A stretch of 64,000 bases of DNA from Pseudovibrio axinellae. GTDB taxonomy: Bacteria; Pseudomonadota; Alphaproteobacteria; Rhizobiales; Stappiaceae. Each line of letters opens with the position of its first letter. Positions within the stretch are counted from its first letter, which is position 1. The translations under genes and the position numbers were made by a program. Shown piece by piece: positions 45,000 to 55,279 of the stretch. Below the pieces are notes generated by a model that worked only from the letters and a program-made list of their open reading frames with translations, did no database searches and was not told the DNA's origin. The DNA lies in NCBI RefSeq assembly GCF_900110875.1, contig NZ_FOFM01000009.1, forward strand, positions 1 to 64,000, written 5' to 3'.

Positions 45000-46334
45000 A
45001 TGTTTGATCTGGTTATTGCCGGAGCAGGCCCGGCTGGAGCGATAGCCGCCACCTTACTGCACCGAGGTGGGTTTCAGGTTGCCCTTGTCAGTCCGCACAT
45101 CCCTCACGCAGCACCAAGTTTGAAAGAACATGCGCGCATTGAAGGCATGTCTGAACGCGTCTTTAAAATCCTATCCGAGCTTGATCTACCAACTGAGGGC
45201 GTTTTCCCGGCTCGGCAACGATCTATATATTGGGGTGGCTTAGAAAGCCGAGTGAACCGGGAGCACCTTGTCGACAGAACGGTTTTTGATCAAGCCTTGC
45301 AGGAGAAAGCCCGCAGCACAGGGGTAAGCTTGGTTTCAGGCCTTGTGCGCACCATCACTAAGGACCAAAACGAGTTGCTGCTTGATGATGGCAGCATTCT
45401 GAAAGCAGGCCTTGTTGTTGAAGCGCGTGGGCGCAGAGCTCCGAGCCGCACAAATAGCCTTCGTAGCCATCCAACACTTGCGATTTGCGGGTTTACCGCT
45501 CCAAGCATGAAAGAAACCGCACAAGCGGCTTCAATTTCTGCTTTGCCAAGCGGGTGGCTCTGGCAGGCGAGCGAGCCAGGTTTGGGCACTTGGAGCCAGC
45601 TTGTTGTTGATGCGACGTCCCTTCCCCCAGGGCAAGAGGGGCTTGAAAGTGTCTGGCGTGAGACATTAGCCGCAGCAAGCTCTGCCGCTCCAACTGGTCC
45701 ACCAGAGTTTCCCAAGGACCCAGTCGTCCGCAGCTGTGAGTTGCGGCTCACCACGCCAGAACTTGACCCTCAACTTCTGACCATCGGTGATGCCGCAATC
45801 GCGATTGACCCGCTTTCAGGCCATGGACTGTTTTGGGCAATTTCATCAGCACTTATGTGCCCGGTTCTTGCCAGAGCGGTTTTAGATCGGGAGACAGGTC
45901 TTGCGAAGACGTTCTATCGCAACCGGGTGCAGGAAACTTTCTGGCGACAGGCGCGCGTTGGGCGAGACTTCTACCAGCTTGCTCATGAAGAGATGAAAAG
46001 CGTTTTTTGGTCCAACCGCGCCTCTTGGCCAGACACCAAACCCTCTCATGCGAACATAGAGAAACCGGCGATAAAACAACAAGTTATTGTGAGAGATGGG
46101 AAACTTAAAAAGGCCGATACGCTGCTATCAGCTCTGGACCCCAATGGGGTTGCTTTTATTGAAGGCCACGAGCTGATTCCGATTTTAAAGCGCCTTGGAA
46201 AAGGGCCAATGCCAAACCCCGCTGATTTCCATGCGCAAATTCTACCTGACACTGACAGAGCGACTGCTGAACACGTGCATGCATGGATTGCCCATCGAAA
46301 GCAGGCTGGTGGCCTGCCGGACACCCTCCTGTGA
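45000..46334 (+). CDS. qhpG: QhpG, FAD-dependent tryptophan hydroxylase for CTQ formation
   Basis: 444-residue flavoprotein monooxygenase: FAD-binding AGAGPAGAIAA at residues 7-17 and the second FAD motif IGDAAIAIDPLSGHGL near residue 262. In Paracoccus QhpG hydroxylates the tryptophan of the crosslinked QhpC precursor, a step towards cysteine tryptophylquinone. Ribosome site AGAGAGG lies before the ATG. It leads the operon and acts in the cytoplasm before QhpC export. Confidence 0.88.
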   Translation: MFDLVIAGAGPAGAIAATLLHRGGFQVALVSPHIPHAAPSLKEHARIEGMSERVFKILSELDLPTEGVFPARQRSIYWGGLESRVNREHLVDRTVFDQALQEKARSTGVSLVSGLVRTITKDQNELLLDDGSILKAGLVVEARGRRAPSRTNSLRSHPTLAICGFTAPSMKETAQAASISALPSGWLWQASEPGLGTWSQLVVDATSLPPGQEGLESVWRETLAAASSAAPTGPPEFPKDPVVRSCELRLTTPELDPQLLTIGDAAIAIDPLSGHGLFWAISSALMCPVLARAVLDRETGLAKTFYRNRVQETFWRQARVGRDFYQLAHEEMKSVFWSNRASWPDTKPSHANIEKPAIKQQVIVRDGKLKKADTLLSALDPNGVAFIEGHELIPILKRLGKGPMPNPADFHAQILPDTDRATAEHVHAWIAHRKQAGGLPDTLL

Positions 46335-46444
46335 TCGGCGCCAGATTAGCTAATCAGGAGACTACTGAGAAATTTAAACCCAAAGCAATTTGCCCGTGCG
46401 TTTTACCCAAAACGATCGAAGCGACCCAGAGGAGAGGACCAAAA

Positions 46445-47989
46445 ATGAGGGCGACAACTTTCCAAGTGTCTGCCGTTGCACTGCTCCTGTTTACAACAGG
46501 AACCGCTGCAAATGCAGACGAGCAATTACTCGACCAAGCATGCAATGGCTGTCATAGCGAGACCAGTAATGGTCTCAGCCGGATAGACGGTCAGCGCAAA
46601 ACTCCTGAAGGCTGGCTCATGACCATTGTACGCATGAGGCAAATTCATGGAATGGAACTGAGCAATAAAGACCAAGCCACACTTGTTGGTTACCTATCCG
46701 ATACCCAAGGATTAGCGCCATCAGAAGCAGCAGCCTACCGATATGTATTGGAGAGAGATCCGGACATACAAGAGAGTTTTGAGGAGCCTTTCGCCTCAAT
46801 GTGTACGCGCTGCCATACAGGCGCCCGTGTGGGTCTGCAGCGCCGAAGCGAAGAAGAGTGGCTTCTTCATATGGACTTTCATGTAGGTCAATTTCCAACA
46901 ATTGAATATCAAGCACTTGGCCGTGATCGTCAGTGGTATGAGATTGCTAAGACAAACATTGCCCCGGCTCTCGCCGAACGTTTCCCATTAGAGACAGAGG
47001 CTTGGAAAACCTGGCAGAGCGCCCCTAAAGTCGCCGTGGATGGTGACTGGGTGGTGTTGACCGAACTTCCCGGGCTTGGTCAGGCCTACGGCACCTTCTC
47101 GGTAACCGGTTCCTCCTCTCCTCATAAGATCGAAGGCAACATCACGCTGAGCGATGGTACAGAGCATACCGTTTCAGGGAGGATGAACTTTTACACCGGC
47201 TATGAATGGCGTGCGAACGTCAAGATAAACGGCAAAACCTATCGTCAAATTTTAGCGATGTCAGAAGATGGAAAGCATCTTAAAGGCCGTCAGTTTCTCC
47301 GATCTAAAGACAGCCTGGGCGCACGTTTTACGGGTGTCAAAAAAGGTCAAGGGCCTGCAATTATAGGAACTGTGCCAGCCGCCCTGCCCGCTGGTCAAAA
47401 CACCTTACAGTTTGTCGGCACTGAACTTGAAAACCTCAGTCTTTCCGATGCATCAGATAGCGCTATTATGGGTTCCGCTTCCACAAATAATGCAGGAGCG
47501 TCGCTATCACTGCAAACCACCGGAAACGGTCAGCTCACGTTAGAGGCAGATAACGTTGGCTATAAACTATCCCACTACGACAGCATTGACCGGTTAGTCG
47601 TTGAACCAGCCTTCACAATTGCGCGCGTCGGTGGTGGGTCTGATGTCGGCCCGGACCGCGTTCCTGCACGGTTTAAAGCTATCGGATACTGGAATGGTCC
47701 GGACGGAGAGCCAGGCACGCAAGACGATGTTCGCATTGGTGAAGTCCCGGCAACTTGGTCCATGAGCAACCATAATGAAGCTGCTGCTGACATGGGAGAC
47801 GCCAAGTTCGCTGGATATCTCGACCAGACAGGTATTTTCACTCCAGCCGTTGCGGGACCGAATGCTGAGCGTCGCTTTTCAACCAACAATGCTGGTGACC
47901 TCAAAATCTCTGCTGAGGCTATGGGACTAAAGGCTGAATCTCAGCTCATTGTCACCGTTCAGCGTTTTGTTGATCCACCGATCCGATAG
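46445..47989 (+). CDS. qhpA: Quinohemoprotein amine dehydrogenase alpha subunit (dihaem cytochrome c)
   Basis: 514 residues. A Sec signal peptide (MRATTFQVSAVALLLFTTG, then TAANA) leads to the periplasm. Two c-type haem motifs, CNGCH (C33, C36) and CTRCH (C120, C123), lie in the N-terminal domain, followed by beta-barrel domains. The ATG at 46445 has GGAGAGGA before it; a longer frame to 46283 would overlap qhpG. The haems pass electrons from the CTQ cofactor of the gamma subunit to an external acceptor during amine oxidation. Confidence 0.93.
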   Translation: MRATTFQVSAVALLLFTTGTAANADEQLLDQACNGCHSETSNGLSRIDGQRKTPEGWLMTIVRMRQIHGMELSNKDQATLVGYLSDTQGLAPSEAAAYRYVLERDPDIQESFEEPFASMCTRCHTGARVGLQRRSEEEWLLHMDFHVGQFPTIEYQALGRDRQWYEIAKTNIAPALAERFPLETEAWKTWQSAPKVAVDGDWVVLTELPGLGQAYGTFSVTGSSSPHKIEGNITLSDGTEHTVSGRMNFYTGYEWRANVKINGKTYRQILAMSEDGKHLKGRQFLRSKDSLGARFTGVKKGQGPAIIGTVPAALPAGQNTLQFVGTELENLSLSDASDSAIMGSASTNNAGASLSLQTTGNGQLTLEADNVGYKLSHYDSIDRLVVEPAFTIARVGGGSDVGPDRVPARFKAIGYWNGPDGEPGTQDDVRIGEVPATWSMSNHNEAAADMGDAKFAGYLDQTGIFTPAVAGPNAERRFSTNNAGDLKISAEAMGLKAESQLIVTVQRFVDPPIR

Positions 47990-47998
47990 GAGCTAATA

Positions 47999-49432
47999 AT
48001 GGGATATCTTCACTATCACCCATATAACGGGCACCATGTTGAGGTGGAAGGCAAGGAGCTTTTGTTCCATATTCCCACCACTTCACTATTCGAAATTGAT
48101 GCGCTTGACCGCAAATTGCTGGATTTCTTTGCGCAAAGGGGTTCGGTCAATCAGGACGACATTGCAACCAGTTTCGCAGGGGAAGTACCACAGGATCTGG
48201 CTCAGCGTATTCAAGGCTATCAGGAACTGGACCTGATCGGGGACACCATCGATGCCAAGGCAGAGCGTTCGCCTGTTAAGATCGAGAACTTCCCACTCAC
48301 TACAATCGTTCTCAACGTCAATACGGGCTGCAATCTGGCTTGTAGTTACTGTTACAAGGAAGACTTGGAGACGCCATCACGTGGGCAAAAAATGGCGCTT
48401 GAAACTGCGATCAAGTCCATCGACCTGCTGCTGAAAGAAAGTCCAGATCGCGATAGCTACAATATCGTTTTCTTCGGCGGCGAACCCCTTTCAAACCTGA
48501 GTCTTATCCGAGACGTTGTCGAGCATGCGGAGCCTCGTTTTGCAAAGCTCGGCAAAAAAGTTGACTTCAGCCTCACAACAAATGCGACCCTATTAACAGA
48601 AGACATGGTGGACTGGCTGGATGCCCATCGGTTTGGCCTGACAGTCTCCATGGATGGGCCGAAAGCTCTTCATGACCGAAACCGAAAAACCATCAGCGGC
48701 AAAGGGACCTATGACGTCGTGGCAACAAAAGCCAAGATGCTCCTGTCACGTTATCGCTCTCGCCCTGTTGGTGCACGAGTCACACTGACAGCTGGGGTGA
48801 CAGCGGTTGAGGAAATCTGGGATCACCTGAAAAATGACCTTGGGTTTGCTGAGGTCGGCGTTTCGCCAGTTACATCGGGGGAGTTTGCTGTCTTCAACCT
48901 TAGTGGAGAGGAACTCCAGACTGTCTTTGAGGGAATGAAGTCACTTGGCCGTCATTATTTGGCTGAAGCTCTGCAAGGCCGCAATATCGGTTTCTCCAAT
49001 ATGCACCAGTTGATGCAAGACCTTTACGAGGGCCGTTCCAAAGCCCTGCCTTGCGGTGCGGGCGTCGGCATGCTGGCGGTGGACAATGAGGGTGACCTAA
49101 ACCTTTGTCATCGTTTCACCGGATCAGACATGCAGCGCTATGGCAACGTTGACGATGGCATAGCACGCAAGGAGCTTTCCCAGTTCATAGAAGCGCGCGC
49201 AGATCGTACCGATAAAGGGTGCTCCACCTGCCGCATTCGCAACCTGTGCGCCGGAGGGTGTTATCACGAAAGCTACGCTCATTTCTCAGACCCATTGTCA
49301 CCCACCTATCACTATTGCGACCTGATGCGCGACTGGGTTGATTTTGGGATCGAAATTTATAGCGAGCTGATCAACAAAGCTCCCGAGTTCATCATCACAC
49401 ACATTGCGCCGCGGAGGGCGAACGGAAAATGA
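47999..49432 (+). CDS. qhpD: QhpD, radical SAM thioether-crosslinking enzyme
   Basis: 477 residues. The radical SAM cluster motif C111-NLA-C115-SY-C118 is followed by FFGGEPL and a C-terminal SPASM-type domain with many cysteines ([26 protein letters not shown]). QhpD forms the Cys-to-Asp/Glu thioether bridges inside the QhpC peptide. It overlaps qhpC by 4 bases, which fits enzyme-substrate coupling. Confidence 0.93.
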   Translation: MGYLHYHPYNGHHVEVEGKELLFHIPTTSLFEIDALDRKLLDFFAQRGSVNQDDIATSFAGEVPQDLAQRIQGYQELDLIGDTIDAKAERSPVKIENFPLTTIVLNVNTGCNLACSYCYKEDLETPSRGQKMALETAIKSIDLLLKESPDRDSYNIVFFGGEPLSNLSLIRDVVEHAEPRFAKLGKKVDFSLTTNATLLTEDMVDWLDAHRFGLTVSMDGPKALHDRNRKTISGKGTYDVVATKAKMLLSRYRSRPVGARVTLTAGVTAVEEIWDHLKNDLGFAEVGVSPVTSGEFAVFNLSGEELQTVFEGMKSLGRHYLAEALQGRNIGFSNMHQLMQDLYEGRSKALPCGAGVGMLAVDNEGDLNLCHRFTGSDMQRYGNVDDGIARKELSQFIEARADRTDKGCSTCRIRNLCAGGCYHESYAHFSDPLSPTYHYCDLMRDWVDFGIEIYSELINKAPEFIITHIAPRRANGK

Positions 49433-49752
49433 AACCGCTTAATCAGAAAGCTGAGCGCGTCCAACGTGCCGCCGCAACAGACAAGATGGATGAAGTCCGC
49501 GCAATGCAAACCATAACGGCTGGGTGCTCGGCAACATTTGACCCTGGTTGGGAGGTTGACCCGTTTGGTGGCGTAGCCGCCCTTTGCCAGCCTATGGAAG
49601 CTGATCTTTATGGTTGCTCGGACCCGTGCTGGTGGCCTGCACAAGTTCCGGACACGATGGTGAGCCACCCGAAATGGACCAGCGGCGCGGATAACGCGGG
49701 CAAGGACTGGCGTTCACTCGGTTCCGTGTTTCCATCTGACTCTGAAACATAA
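49429..49752 (+). CDS. qhpC: QHNDH gamma subunit precursor (QhpC)
   Basis: 107-residue precursor. With a constant offset of 26 all crosslink partners of the Paracoccus mature subunit are present: C33-E42, C53-D59 and C67-D75 for the three thioethers, and C63-W69 for the cysteine tryptophylquinone. The first 26 or so residues ([20 protein letters not shown]...) form the leader removed by QhpE. The mature peptide is the catalytic subunit of periplasmic amine oxidation. Confidence 0.93.
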   Translation: MKPLNQKAERVQRAAATDKMDEVRAMQTITAGCSATFDPGWEVDPFGGVAALCQPMEADLYGCSDPCWWPAQVPDTMVSHPKWTSGADNAGKDWRSLGSVFPSDSET

Positions 49753-49771
49753 TAGCGAGGGAAGACAAACC

Positions 49772-50854
49772 ATGCTGAAACAATCCCTGATAGCGATCGT
49801 GTGTACCGTGGTGTTCGCTGGTCCATCGCTCGCAAGAGATTTACTTGTCACCGCGGCTCGACCTGGCAATCTTTACGTTTTTGAAGCCCAGAACAGGAAG
49901 CTAATAAAAGACTGCGATCTTGGTTCATCTCCTGTCCCCGGTGTCATCGCCATGTCGCCAGGTGGCAAAGTCGCATACGTGCTCGTGAATTTGTGGCAGG
50001 ATGTGGTCGGTATCGACATTGAAACATGCGAGAAGGTATTTTTTGCTAAGCAGTCAGAGGGGGACGTTACACGACGCTCCATCGCATCTCTGGCGGTCTC
50101 CAAAGATGGAAAAGAGCTGTACACCGTTCGCAATCCGGTTCGAAAACACTCTGACAGACTAGAAGTCATGCCAGCAGAATTTGCTGTATATGACACCAAT
50201 GCAGGGCTCCAGGCAGAGCCGCGCTTGGTCCATGAGGCACCAAGACGTTCCACTGTTATGGCAACTGATCGCAAAGGGGCGGTCTATGTGGCTGGACATG
50301 ATATTTACAGTATTGATCCCGCCACAGGGCAGACCGACATCGCGATAGCCAATGCCAGTTGGAACCGGCCAACTTACAGCCCACCAGACGTGTTAGCTTT
50401 CTGGCCAATTGGCAGCCAAAATGATGAGTTCATGTTGCTCTATACTGCCGCCATCTTTGCAGATGAGACGAAGTCCGAACTTGCCGATTTTGTGTGGGGC
50501 TATCAGAGCGTTGATTTAACAACAGGCGAGAGCGTCATTGAAGACTTTACCTCCATGGAGGTCTTGATGTTCTCTGCTGTGAGGTCACCGGTTGATCAAT
50601 CTAAGCTCTACGGAGTTTACACTCAGCTCTCCAAGCATGACGTTGAAACAAAGGAGTTGATCAAGCGAATTGATCTGCCACATACCTATTATGTCATCAA
50701 CATTTCCTCCGATGGTAAAGAGATTTATGTCGGCGGCACATCAGATGACATCGGCGTATATGACGCTGAGAGCTTGGAGCGTATAGGTGAAATGCGAATT
50801 CCGTCCGGTGGTGATATGTCCGTTTCCACCATTCAAATTGTTCAGGCCAAATGA
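49772..50854 (+). CDS. qhpB: QHNDH beta subunit (QhpB)
   Basis: 360 residues. A signal peptide (MLKQSLIAIVCTVVFAGPSLA) is followed by YVTN-like beta-propeller repeats (NLYVFEAQNRKL, KVAYVLVN, KELYTVRNP, KEIYVGGTSDDIGVYDAE). The beta subunit is a seven-bladed propeller that binds the gamma subunit in the periplasm. It is 19 bases after qhpC and overlaps qhpF by 4 bases. Confidence 0.92.
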   Translation: MLKQSLIAIVCTVVFAGPSLARDLLVTAARPGNLYVFEAQNRKLIKDCDLGSSPVPGVIAMSPGGKVAYVLVNLWQDVVGIDIETCEKVFFAKQSEGDVTRRSIASLAVSKDGKELYTVRNPVRKHSDRLEVMPAEFAVYDTNAGLQAEPRLVHEAPRRSTVMATDRKGAVYVAGHDIYSIDPATGQTDIAIANASWNRPTYSPPDVLAFWPIGSQNDEFMLLYTAAIFADETKSELADFVWGYQSVDLTTGESVIEDFTSMEVLMFSAVRSPVDQSKLYGVYTQLSKHDVETKELIKRIDLPHTYYVINISSDGKEIYVGGTSDDIGVYDAESLERIGEMRIPSGGDMSVSTIQIVQAK

Positions 50855-52596
50855 GAGTCCCCTCTCAACCATTTGGTTTGAAAAATGTGTATCCCGGCCT
50901 TTTCAAGAGGCCGGGTGCAAACAAACCTGATCAGCCTATAAGCCCTTTCCAACGACTTTGCCAACTCGTGTTTGGCACTCAGGCATCGCACTGGCTTGAG
51001 CCAATTATTGCGCCATTTCGGCTGAAACTTTTGTTCCTCATCGGGTTGGGGATGTTCTCATCGATCCTCGCCCTGACCCCTCCTTACCTGACTAAGCTGG
51101 TAATTGATGATGGCCTAATGGCGGGCGACAGGTCAGCTCTAATCACCTGGTCACTTGCACTTCTTGGTCTTGGTATGCTTGCACTCGCGTTAGGTGCAGT
51201 TAATAGCCTGATCCATATGCATTATTCTGTCTCGATGCTTGCGCAATTGCGAGGTTGGCTTGTGCACACAGTCTTGAAATCGCATCCAGGCTGGCGGTCA
51301 AACCAGCAGACTGGTGATCTGTTAAGCAGGCTTGATGGTGATGCAGGAGAAGTACAGCAGTTTGCTTTCAATGCCTTACTTACTGGTCTTTCCTCGATGT
51401 TCCGCCTCATTGGCGGAGTAGCGATGCTCATGGTCTTGAACTGGCAACTGGGATTAATTGCTATGGTATTGGCACCGATCGAAGGTGCATTTCTGGCATG
51501 GGCACGCCCGAAGACAGAAAATCACGCACGAGCAGTACGAACTCAAAAGGGAAAATTTGCCTCCCGCCTTGCTGAGATGCTTCACGGCCTCGTCACAATC
51601 AGAATGATCGGTGCTGAAGGCGCATCTAACGAGGCCATCTTGCGTGATCAAACCGGCCTCAACCGTGACCTGTTATCGGCCCAAAGATGGGGCGAATTTA
51701 CCCGGGCGATACCGCAGGCCCTTTCCGCAGTCATGCGTGCAGCTATATTCCTGATTGGGGGGCTGATGGTTCTTGATGGTCGTTGGCCTCTAGGATCACT
51801 CATCGCATTTTTGAGTTATCTCGGTTTTATGACGGGACCAATGCAGTCCCTGCTTGGTCTATGGCATGCACAAGCTCGCGCAAAGGCATCCTTGTCGCGA
51901 CTAAACGAACTCGTGCAGGAAACACACCAAAACCACCCCCCTCTCAACCTGAGCAATATAGATGGTGAGAGTTCCGTCCTTGATCTTCCAGAGGCCGCAA
52001 AAATTCGTCTGGCTGGCCCAAGTGGGTGCGGAAAAACCCGTTTTCTATCGAATTTCAGGTTTCCAACACCCACCTTAAAGGGAGTTGTACGCTTGCACGG
52101 AATGAAACTTGAGGATTGGTCTCTTGAAGAGCTTAGGAGGGACGTCGCCTTTGTTCCGCAAGTCCCATTTTTAATTCGCGGCACAGTTCGAGAAAACCTC
52201 ACGCTGATCAACACCGAAAGCTCAGAGACGGAGCAAATCAAGTGTCTGGAATTGGTTGGGCTTCTCCAACGCTTCACAGGTCGGCAGCGCAAAGGCGAAT
52301 GTATTCACTCTTGTCTGGACGTGATGATCGGCGAAACTGGCCTCACGCTTTCTGGCGGCGAACGTCAACGCCTTTGTCTGGCGCGGGCGCTTTTGACCAA
52401 ATTCAGTGTGCTTATACTTGATGAAGCTCTGTCTGAAGTCGATCCTGAACAAGTTGGCCGGATTATCAAGATCATTGATGCAAAGTGGTGCCATACGACC
52501 CGCATCATCACTACTCATGGCATGGCTGACGCACATGGTGCGTTCGATATGGTGATTGAGCTACCTGAACACCGTGCCTTGGAGGTTGCAAATTAG
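50851..52596 (+). CDS. qhpF: QhpF, ABC exporter for the gamma subunit
   Basis: 581 residues: a membrane domain with about six segments (residues 60-340) fused to an ATPase domain with Walker A AGPSGCGKTRFL, Q-loop FVPQVPFLI, signature LSGGERQRLCLARALL and Walker B VLILDEALSEVD. QhpF exports the crosslinked QhpC peptide, which has no Sec signal, to the periplasm. The ATG overlaps the qhpB stop. Confidence 0.9.
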   Translation: MRVPSQPFGLKNVYPGLFKRPGANKPDQPISPFQRLCQLVFGTQASHWLEPIIAPFRLKLLFLIGLGMFSSILALTPPYLTKLVIDDGLMAGDRSALITWSLALLGLGMLALALGAVNSLIHMHYSVSMLAQLRGWLVHTVLKSHPGWRSNQQTGDLLSRLDGDAGEVQQFAFNALLTGLSSMFRLIGGVAMLMVLNWQLGLIAMVLAPIEGAFLAWARPKTENHARAVRTQKGKFASRLAEMLHGLVTIRMIGAEGASNEAILRDQTGLNRDLLSAQRWGEFTRAIPQALSAVMRAAIFLIGGLMVLDGRWPLGSLIAFLSYLGFMTGPMQSLLGLWHAQARAKASLSRLNELVQETHQNHPPLNLSNIDGESSVLDLPEAAKIRLAGPSGCGKTRFLSNFRFPTPTLKGVVRLHGMKLEDWSLEELRRDVAFVPQVPFLIRGTVRENLTLINTESSETEQIKCLELVGLLQRFTGRQRKGECIHSCLDVMIGETGLTLSGGERQRLCLARALLTKFSVLILDEALSEVDPEQVGRIIKIIDAKWCHTTRIITTHGMADAHGAFDMVIELPEHRALEVAN

Positions 52597-52623
52597 GGTG
52601 CCGGTTCTGGACGGGAAAGTGAT

Positions 52624-53337
52624 ATGAAAAAACTAAGAATTGCGCTTATTGATGGGCCGTTACCAGAGAGTTATCCAGGGCTACGTAAGCAGGTTTGGGT
52701 TTCACAACGCGATCAATCAGCCAATTTCAAGTCAACCTCAGAGCATTGTCAAGACACCCCAGCGCGTCAACATGCAATGTCTATGGGTGATGCAATAACC
52801 GTGCATCAAGCTTCAATCGAGCTGGTCAATTATGTTGTTTTTTCCGAAAAGCTGACCACCACTCATGACCATGTCCTCGCTGCACTCCGCCTCGCATCAG
52901 ATGACAACATAGACCTCGTTCACTGTTCCTTAGGTCTGACCCAAAACACGTTCTCGCTCTCTACCACCGTTAAGGCATTGCAAAATAGTGGATGTAGTGT
53001 CGTGGCATCAGCTGTTGCACAAGGGGGGCCTGTGTTCCCAGCTGCGCTTCCATGTGTTATATCCGTACAGGGCGATGCTAGGTGTGGAGGGGACGACTGG
53101 TCCAACCTTAATCTCCCACATGCAAAATTTGGTGCACATTCAGGTACCAAGGGCGATGCAATTCGCGGAGCCAGTCTAGCCGCGGCTCATTTCACAGGCC
53201 TACTTGCCCGTCAGCTACAAAACCGAAGCTTGCTTGCGAGTGGCAACACATCCAACACCTTAGGCCCATGCCTCGATTTTTTCCAAAACAATGCCAAGTA
53301 TCAGGGGCGTGAGAACCGAACCCTTTCCGGGGTTTAA
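52624..53337 (+). CDS. qhpE: QhpE, subtilisin-like protease
   Basis: 237 residues. The triad can be placed as D10 (IALIDGP), H50 (ARQHAMSMG) and S184 (IRGASLAAAH). In other species QhpE removes the leader of QhpC once it carries the thioether crosslinks. No signal peptide is seen, so cleavage occurs inside the cell before export. It is the last qhp gene; a hairpin overlaps its stop. Confidence 0.9.
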   Translation: MKKLRIALIDGPLPESYPGLRKQVWVSQRDQSANFKSTSEHCQDTPARQHAMSMGDAITVHQASIELVNYVVFSEKLTTTHDHVLAALRLASDDNIDLVHCSLGLTQNTFSLSTTVKALQNSGCSVVASAVAQGGPVFPAALPCVISVQGDARCGGDDWSNLNLPHAKFGAHSGTKGDAIRGASLAAAHFTGLLARQLQNRSLLASGNTSNTLGPCLDFFQNNAKYQGRENRTLSGV

Positions 53338-53352
53338 TTAAACCCACCGGAA
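53324..53352 (+). terminator. Hairpin at the end of the qhp operon
   Basis: TTTCCGG-GGTTTAATTAAACC-CA-CCGGAAA is almost a perfect palindrome that contains the qhpE stop codon. There is no long T run, so termination efficiency is uncertain. Confidence 0.5.
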
Positions 53353-53526
53353 ATTGAAAAGCACGGCGAGTTTTATTGAGGATAATTCACATTATTAAGT
53401 CGGTTGAGCCCTTGCTCACCGTACCTGTGCTGATAGCATTGTGGTCATATTACCTCATGCATTAAACCAGCTCTCTGTTCCACGATCGAGAGTGGTTCAT
53501 ACCAAAAAAATTACCGAAGGGCGCAA

Positions 53527-54723
53527 ATGCACTCATCATTTTCAGCCAGCGCTACCAGTGCTGGAATCCTGTCCGCGTTCGTTGGGTTTGCCAGCTCATT
53601 TGCAATCGTTTTGCATGGGCTAAGTGCTGTAGGGGCTACGCCTGAGCAAGCGACATCCGGCCTTATGGCGCTTGCAATTGCTATGGGTTTATGCAGTATC
53701 CTTTTCAGCTTATGGAAGCGCATGCCAATCACCGTTGCATGGTCAACGCCGAGTGCGGCACTTCTGGCGACTTCAGGCATTCCTGAGCAAGGGTTTTCCG
53801 CCGCCGTCGGAGCCTTCATATTTGCCAGTGTTTTGGTCGTCATCACCGGTCTCTGGAGACCTCTTGGACGTTTTGTTGAGCTGATTCCAGTCACTCTTGC
53901 ACAAGCCATGCTCGCCGGTGTCATTCTGCCGTTATGTTTGATCCCGTTTGAAGCTGTTACACAACTCCCTGCCCTTGCTCTTCCGATCGTTTTGACTTGG
54001 TTTGTTATTGGCCAGATCAGCCGTCTTTTTGCCGTGCCTGCCGCCCTCCTGTGCTTTTTTGTCGTTCTATATTTCCAAGCAGATCTGTCCGAACTTACAT
54101 CACTTGCGGCGGTGCAAGCACCGGTATTTGTAATGCCTGTTTTCTCTTTGAGTGCTTTAATCGGAATAGGGATTCCAATCTATATCGTGACCATGGCCTC
54201 CCAGAACATCCCGGGTATCTCAATCCTGCGTTCATTCGGGTATCAGCCAACACCTGGCCCATTATTCAGCTGGACTGGAATAGCGTCTACACTGAGCGCG
54301 GTATTCGGTGGGCATGGGGTATGCCTCGCCGCGATCACCGCCGCAATATGCGCAAATGAAGACGCACACAAAGAGCCATCCAAGCGATATTGGGCTGCTG
54401 TGGTGGCGGGCATCGTCTGCGTTATTTTCGGAGTATTTGCCGCCGGTTTAGTCGGCTTGGTCGAGCTGGCACCACGCATACTTATCGGAAGCGTTGCAGG
54501 ACTAGCATTGATCGCGACTTTAACAACTTCCGTTCAAGGAATGCTGAAAGAGGAAAAGGGCCGCGAACCTGCTATTCTAACCTTCCTGATTACAGCATCC
54601 GGCTTGTCATTTTTCGGGATCGGCGCGGCATTTTGGGGGCTACTCGTAGGGTTGGTTCTCAAGTTCTGGCTTGATTGGAGACAGAAAGGCCTGCGAAGCG
54701 AACCAACGGTGGAAGAGGCATAA
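53527..54723 (+). CDS. benE: BenE family benzoate/proton symporter-like carrier
   Basis: 398 residues with about 12 membrane segments. It matches the BenE pattern: FVGFASSFAIVLHGLSAVGA, VAWSTPSAALLATSG, the QNIPGISILRSFGYQP segment and FGGHGVCLAAITAAICA. The family takes up benzoate and related acids with protons. It lies about 190 bases after qhpE on the same strand. The link to amine oxidation (for example aromatic amines giving acids) is only speculative. Confidence 0.88.
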   Translation: MHSSFSASATSAGILSAFVGFASSFAIVLHGLSAVGATPEQATSGLMALAIAMGLCSILFSLWKRMPITVAWSTPSAALLATSGIPEQGFSAAVGAFIFASVLVVITGLWRPLGRFVELIPVTLAQAMLAGVILPLCLIPFEAVTQLPALALPIVLTWFVIGQISRLFAVPAALLCFFVVLYFQADLSELTSLAAVQAPVFVMPVFSLSALIGIGIPIYIVTMASQNIPGISILRSFGYQPTPGPLFSWTGIASTLSAVFGGHGVCLAAITAAICANEDAHKEPSKRYWAAVVAGIVCVIFGVFAAGLVGLVELAPRILIGSVAGLALIATLTTSVQGMLKEEKGREPAILTFLITASGLSFFGIGAAFWGLLVGLVLKFWLDWRQKGLRSEPTVEEA

Positions 54724-54735
54724 GGACGAACCTCT

Positions 54736-55149
54736 TTATACCTTTTCTGGCAATTCATCGAAGTGCGGTGCAGCTTCTAACTTGTCATCCCAGTTTGCCC
54801 TGCTTGCATGAAAAATATGCGCTGAAGGCTCCGTTTTTACAGGTGTATCCAGGGAGCCGGCTGGCACAACAAGAAAGCTATTTTCATGGTCGTAAGTGGG
54901 AACTGGAGAACCACAACTTTCACAAAAACTGCGTTTGTGCTGGGTAGAAGGAACGTTGTAGGACTTAACTGCTCCCGCGCCTCTGCTAAAGGAGAACTCA
55001 GCGTCAAACGAAAATAGATTTGAGCCATGAGCAGACCCGCTGCCTTTTCGGCAATGACTGCAATGGCAAAAGAAGAACTTTTTGAATGTGCCTTGAACTT
55101 CAAATTGAACGGTTCCACAGAGGCACGAGCCCGTATGTGCTGTAGTCAT
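54736..55149 (-). CDS. GFA family zinc protein
   Basis: 137 residues of the glutathione-dependent formaldehyde-activating/CENP-V fold. Zinc cysteines are seen in GSCLCGTVQFEV, FCHCSHCRKGSG and FCESCGSPVP. The family binds glutathione adducts and two zinc ions. The function here is unknown. It converges on benE. Confidence 0.85.
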   Translation of the reverse strand: MTTAHTGSCLCGTVQFEVQGTFKKFFFCHCSHCRKGSGSAHGSNLFSFDAEFSFSRGAGAVKSYNVPSTQHKRSFCESCGSPVPTYDHENSFLVVPAGSLDTPVKTEPSAHIFHASRANWDDKLEAAPHFDELPEKV

Positions 55150-55221
55150 AATAATGGCCTTGAGAAGCAGAGCGTAATGAGGCTCTCACTGTTACAGTGA
55201 TCAAGCTTAAATGCAAAGCAA

Positions 55222-55253
55222 AAAAGTGGCGGAGCAAAGGCTCCGCCACTTTT
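55222..55253 (-). terminator. Strong bidirectional terminator after the opp operon
   Basis: AAAAGTGGCGGAG and CTCCGCCACTTTT form a 13-bp perfect stem with a 5-base loop. T6 follows on the minus strand. It ends the peptide transporter operon. Confidence 0.88.
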
Positions 55254-55279
55254 CGTCCCACCCATTCTGATAGGCTTGT

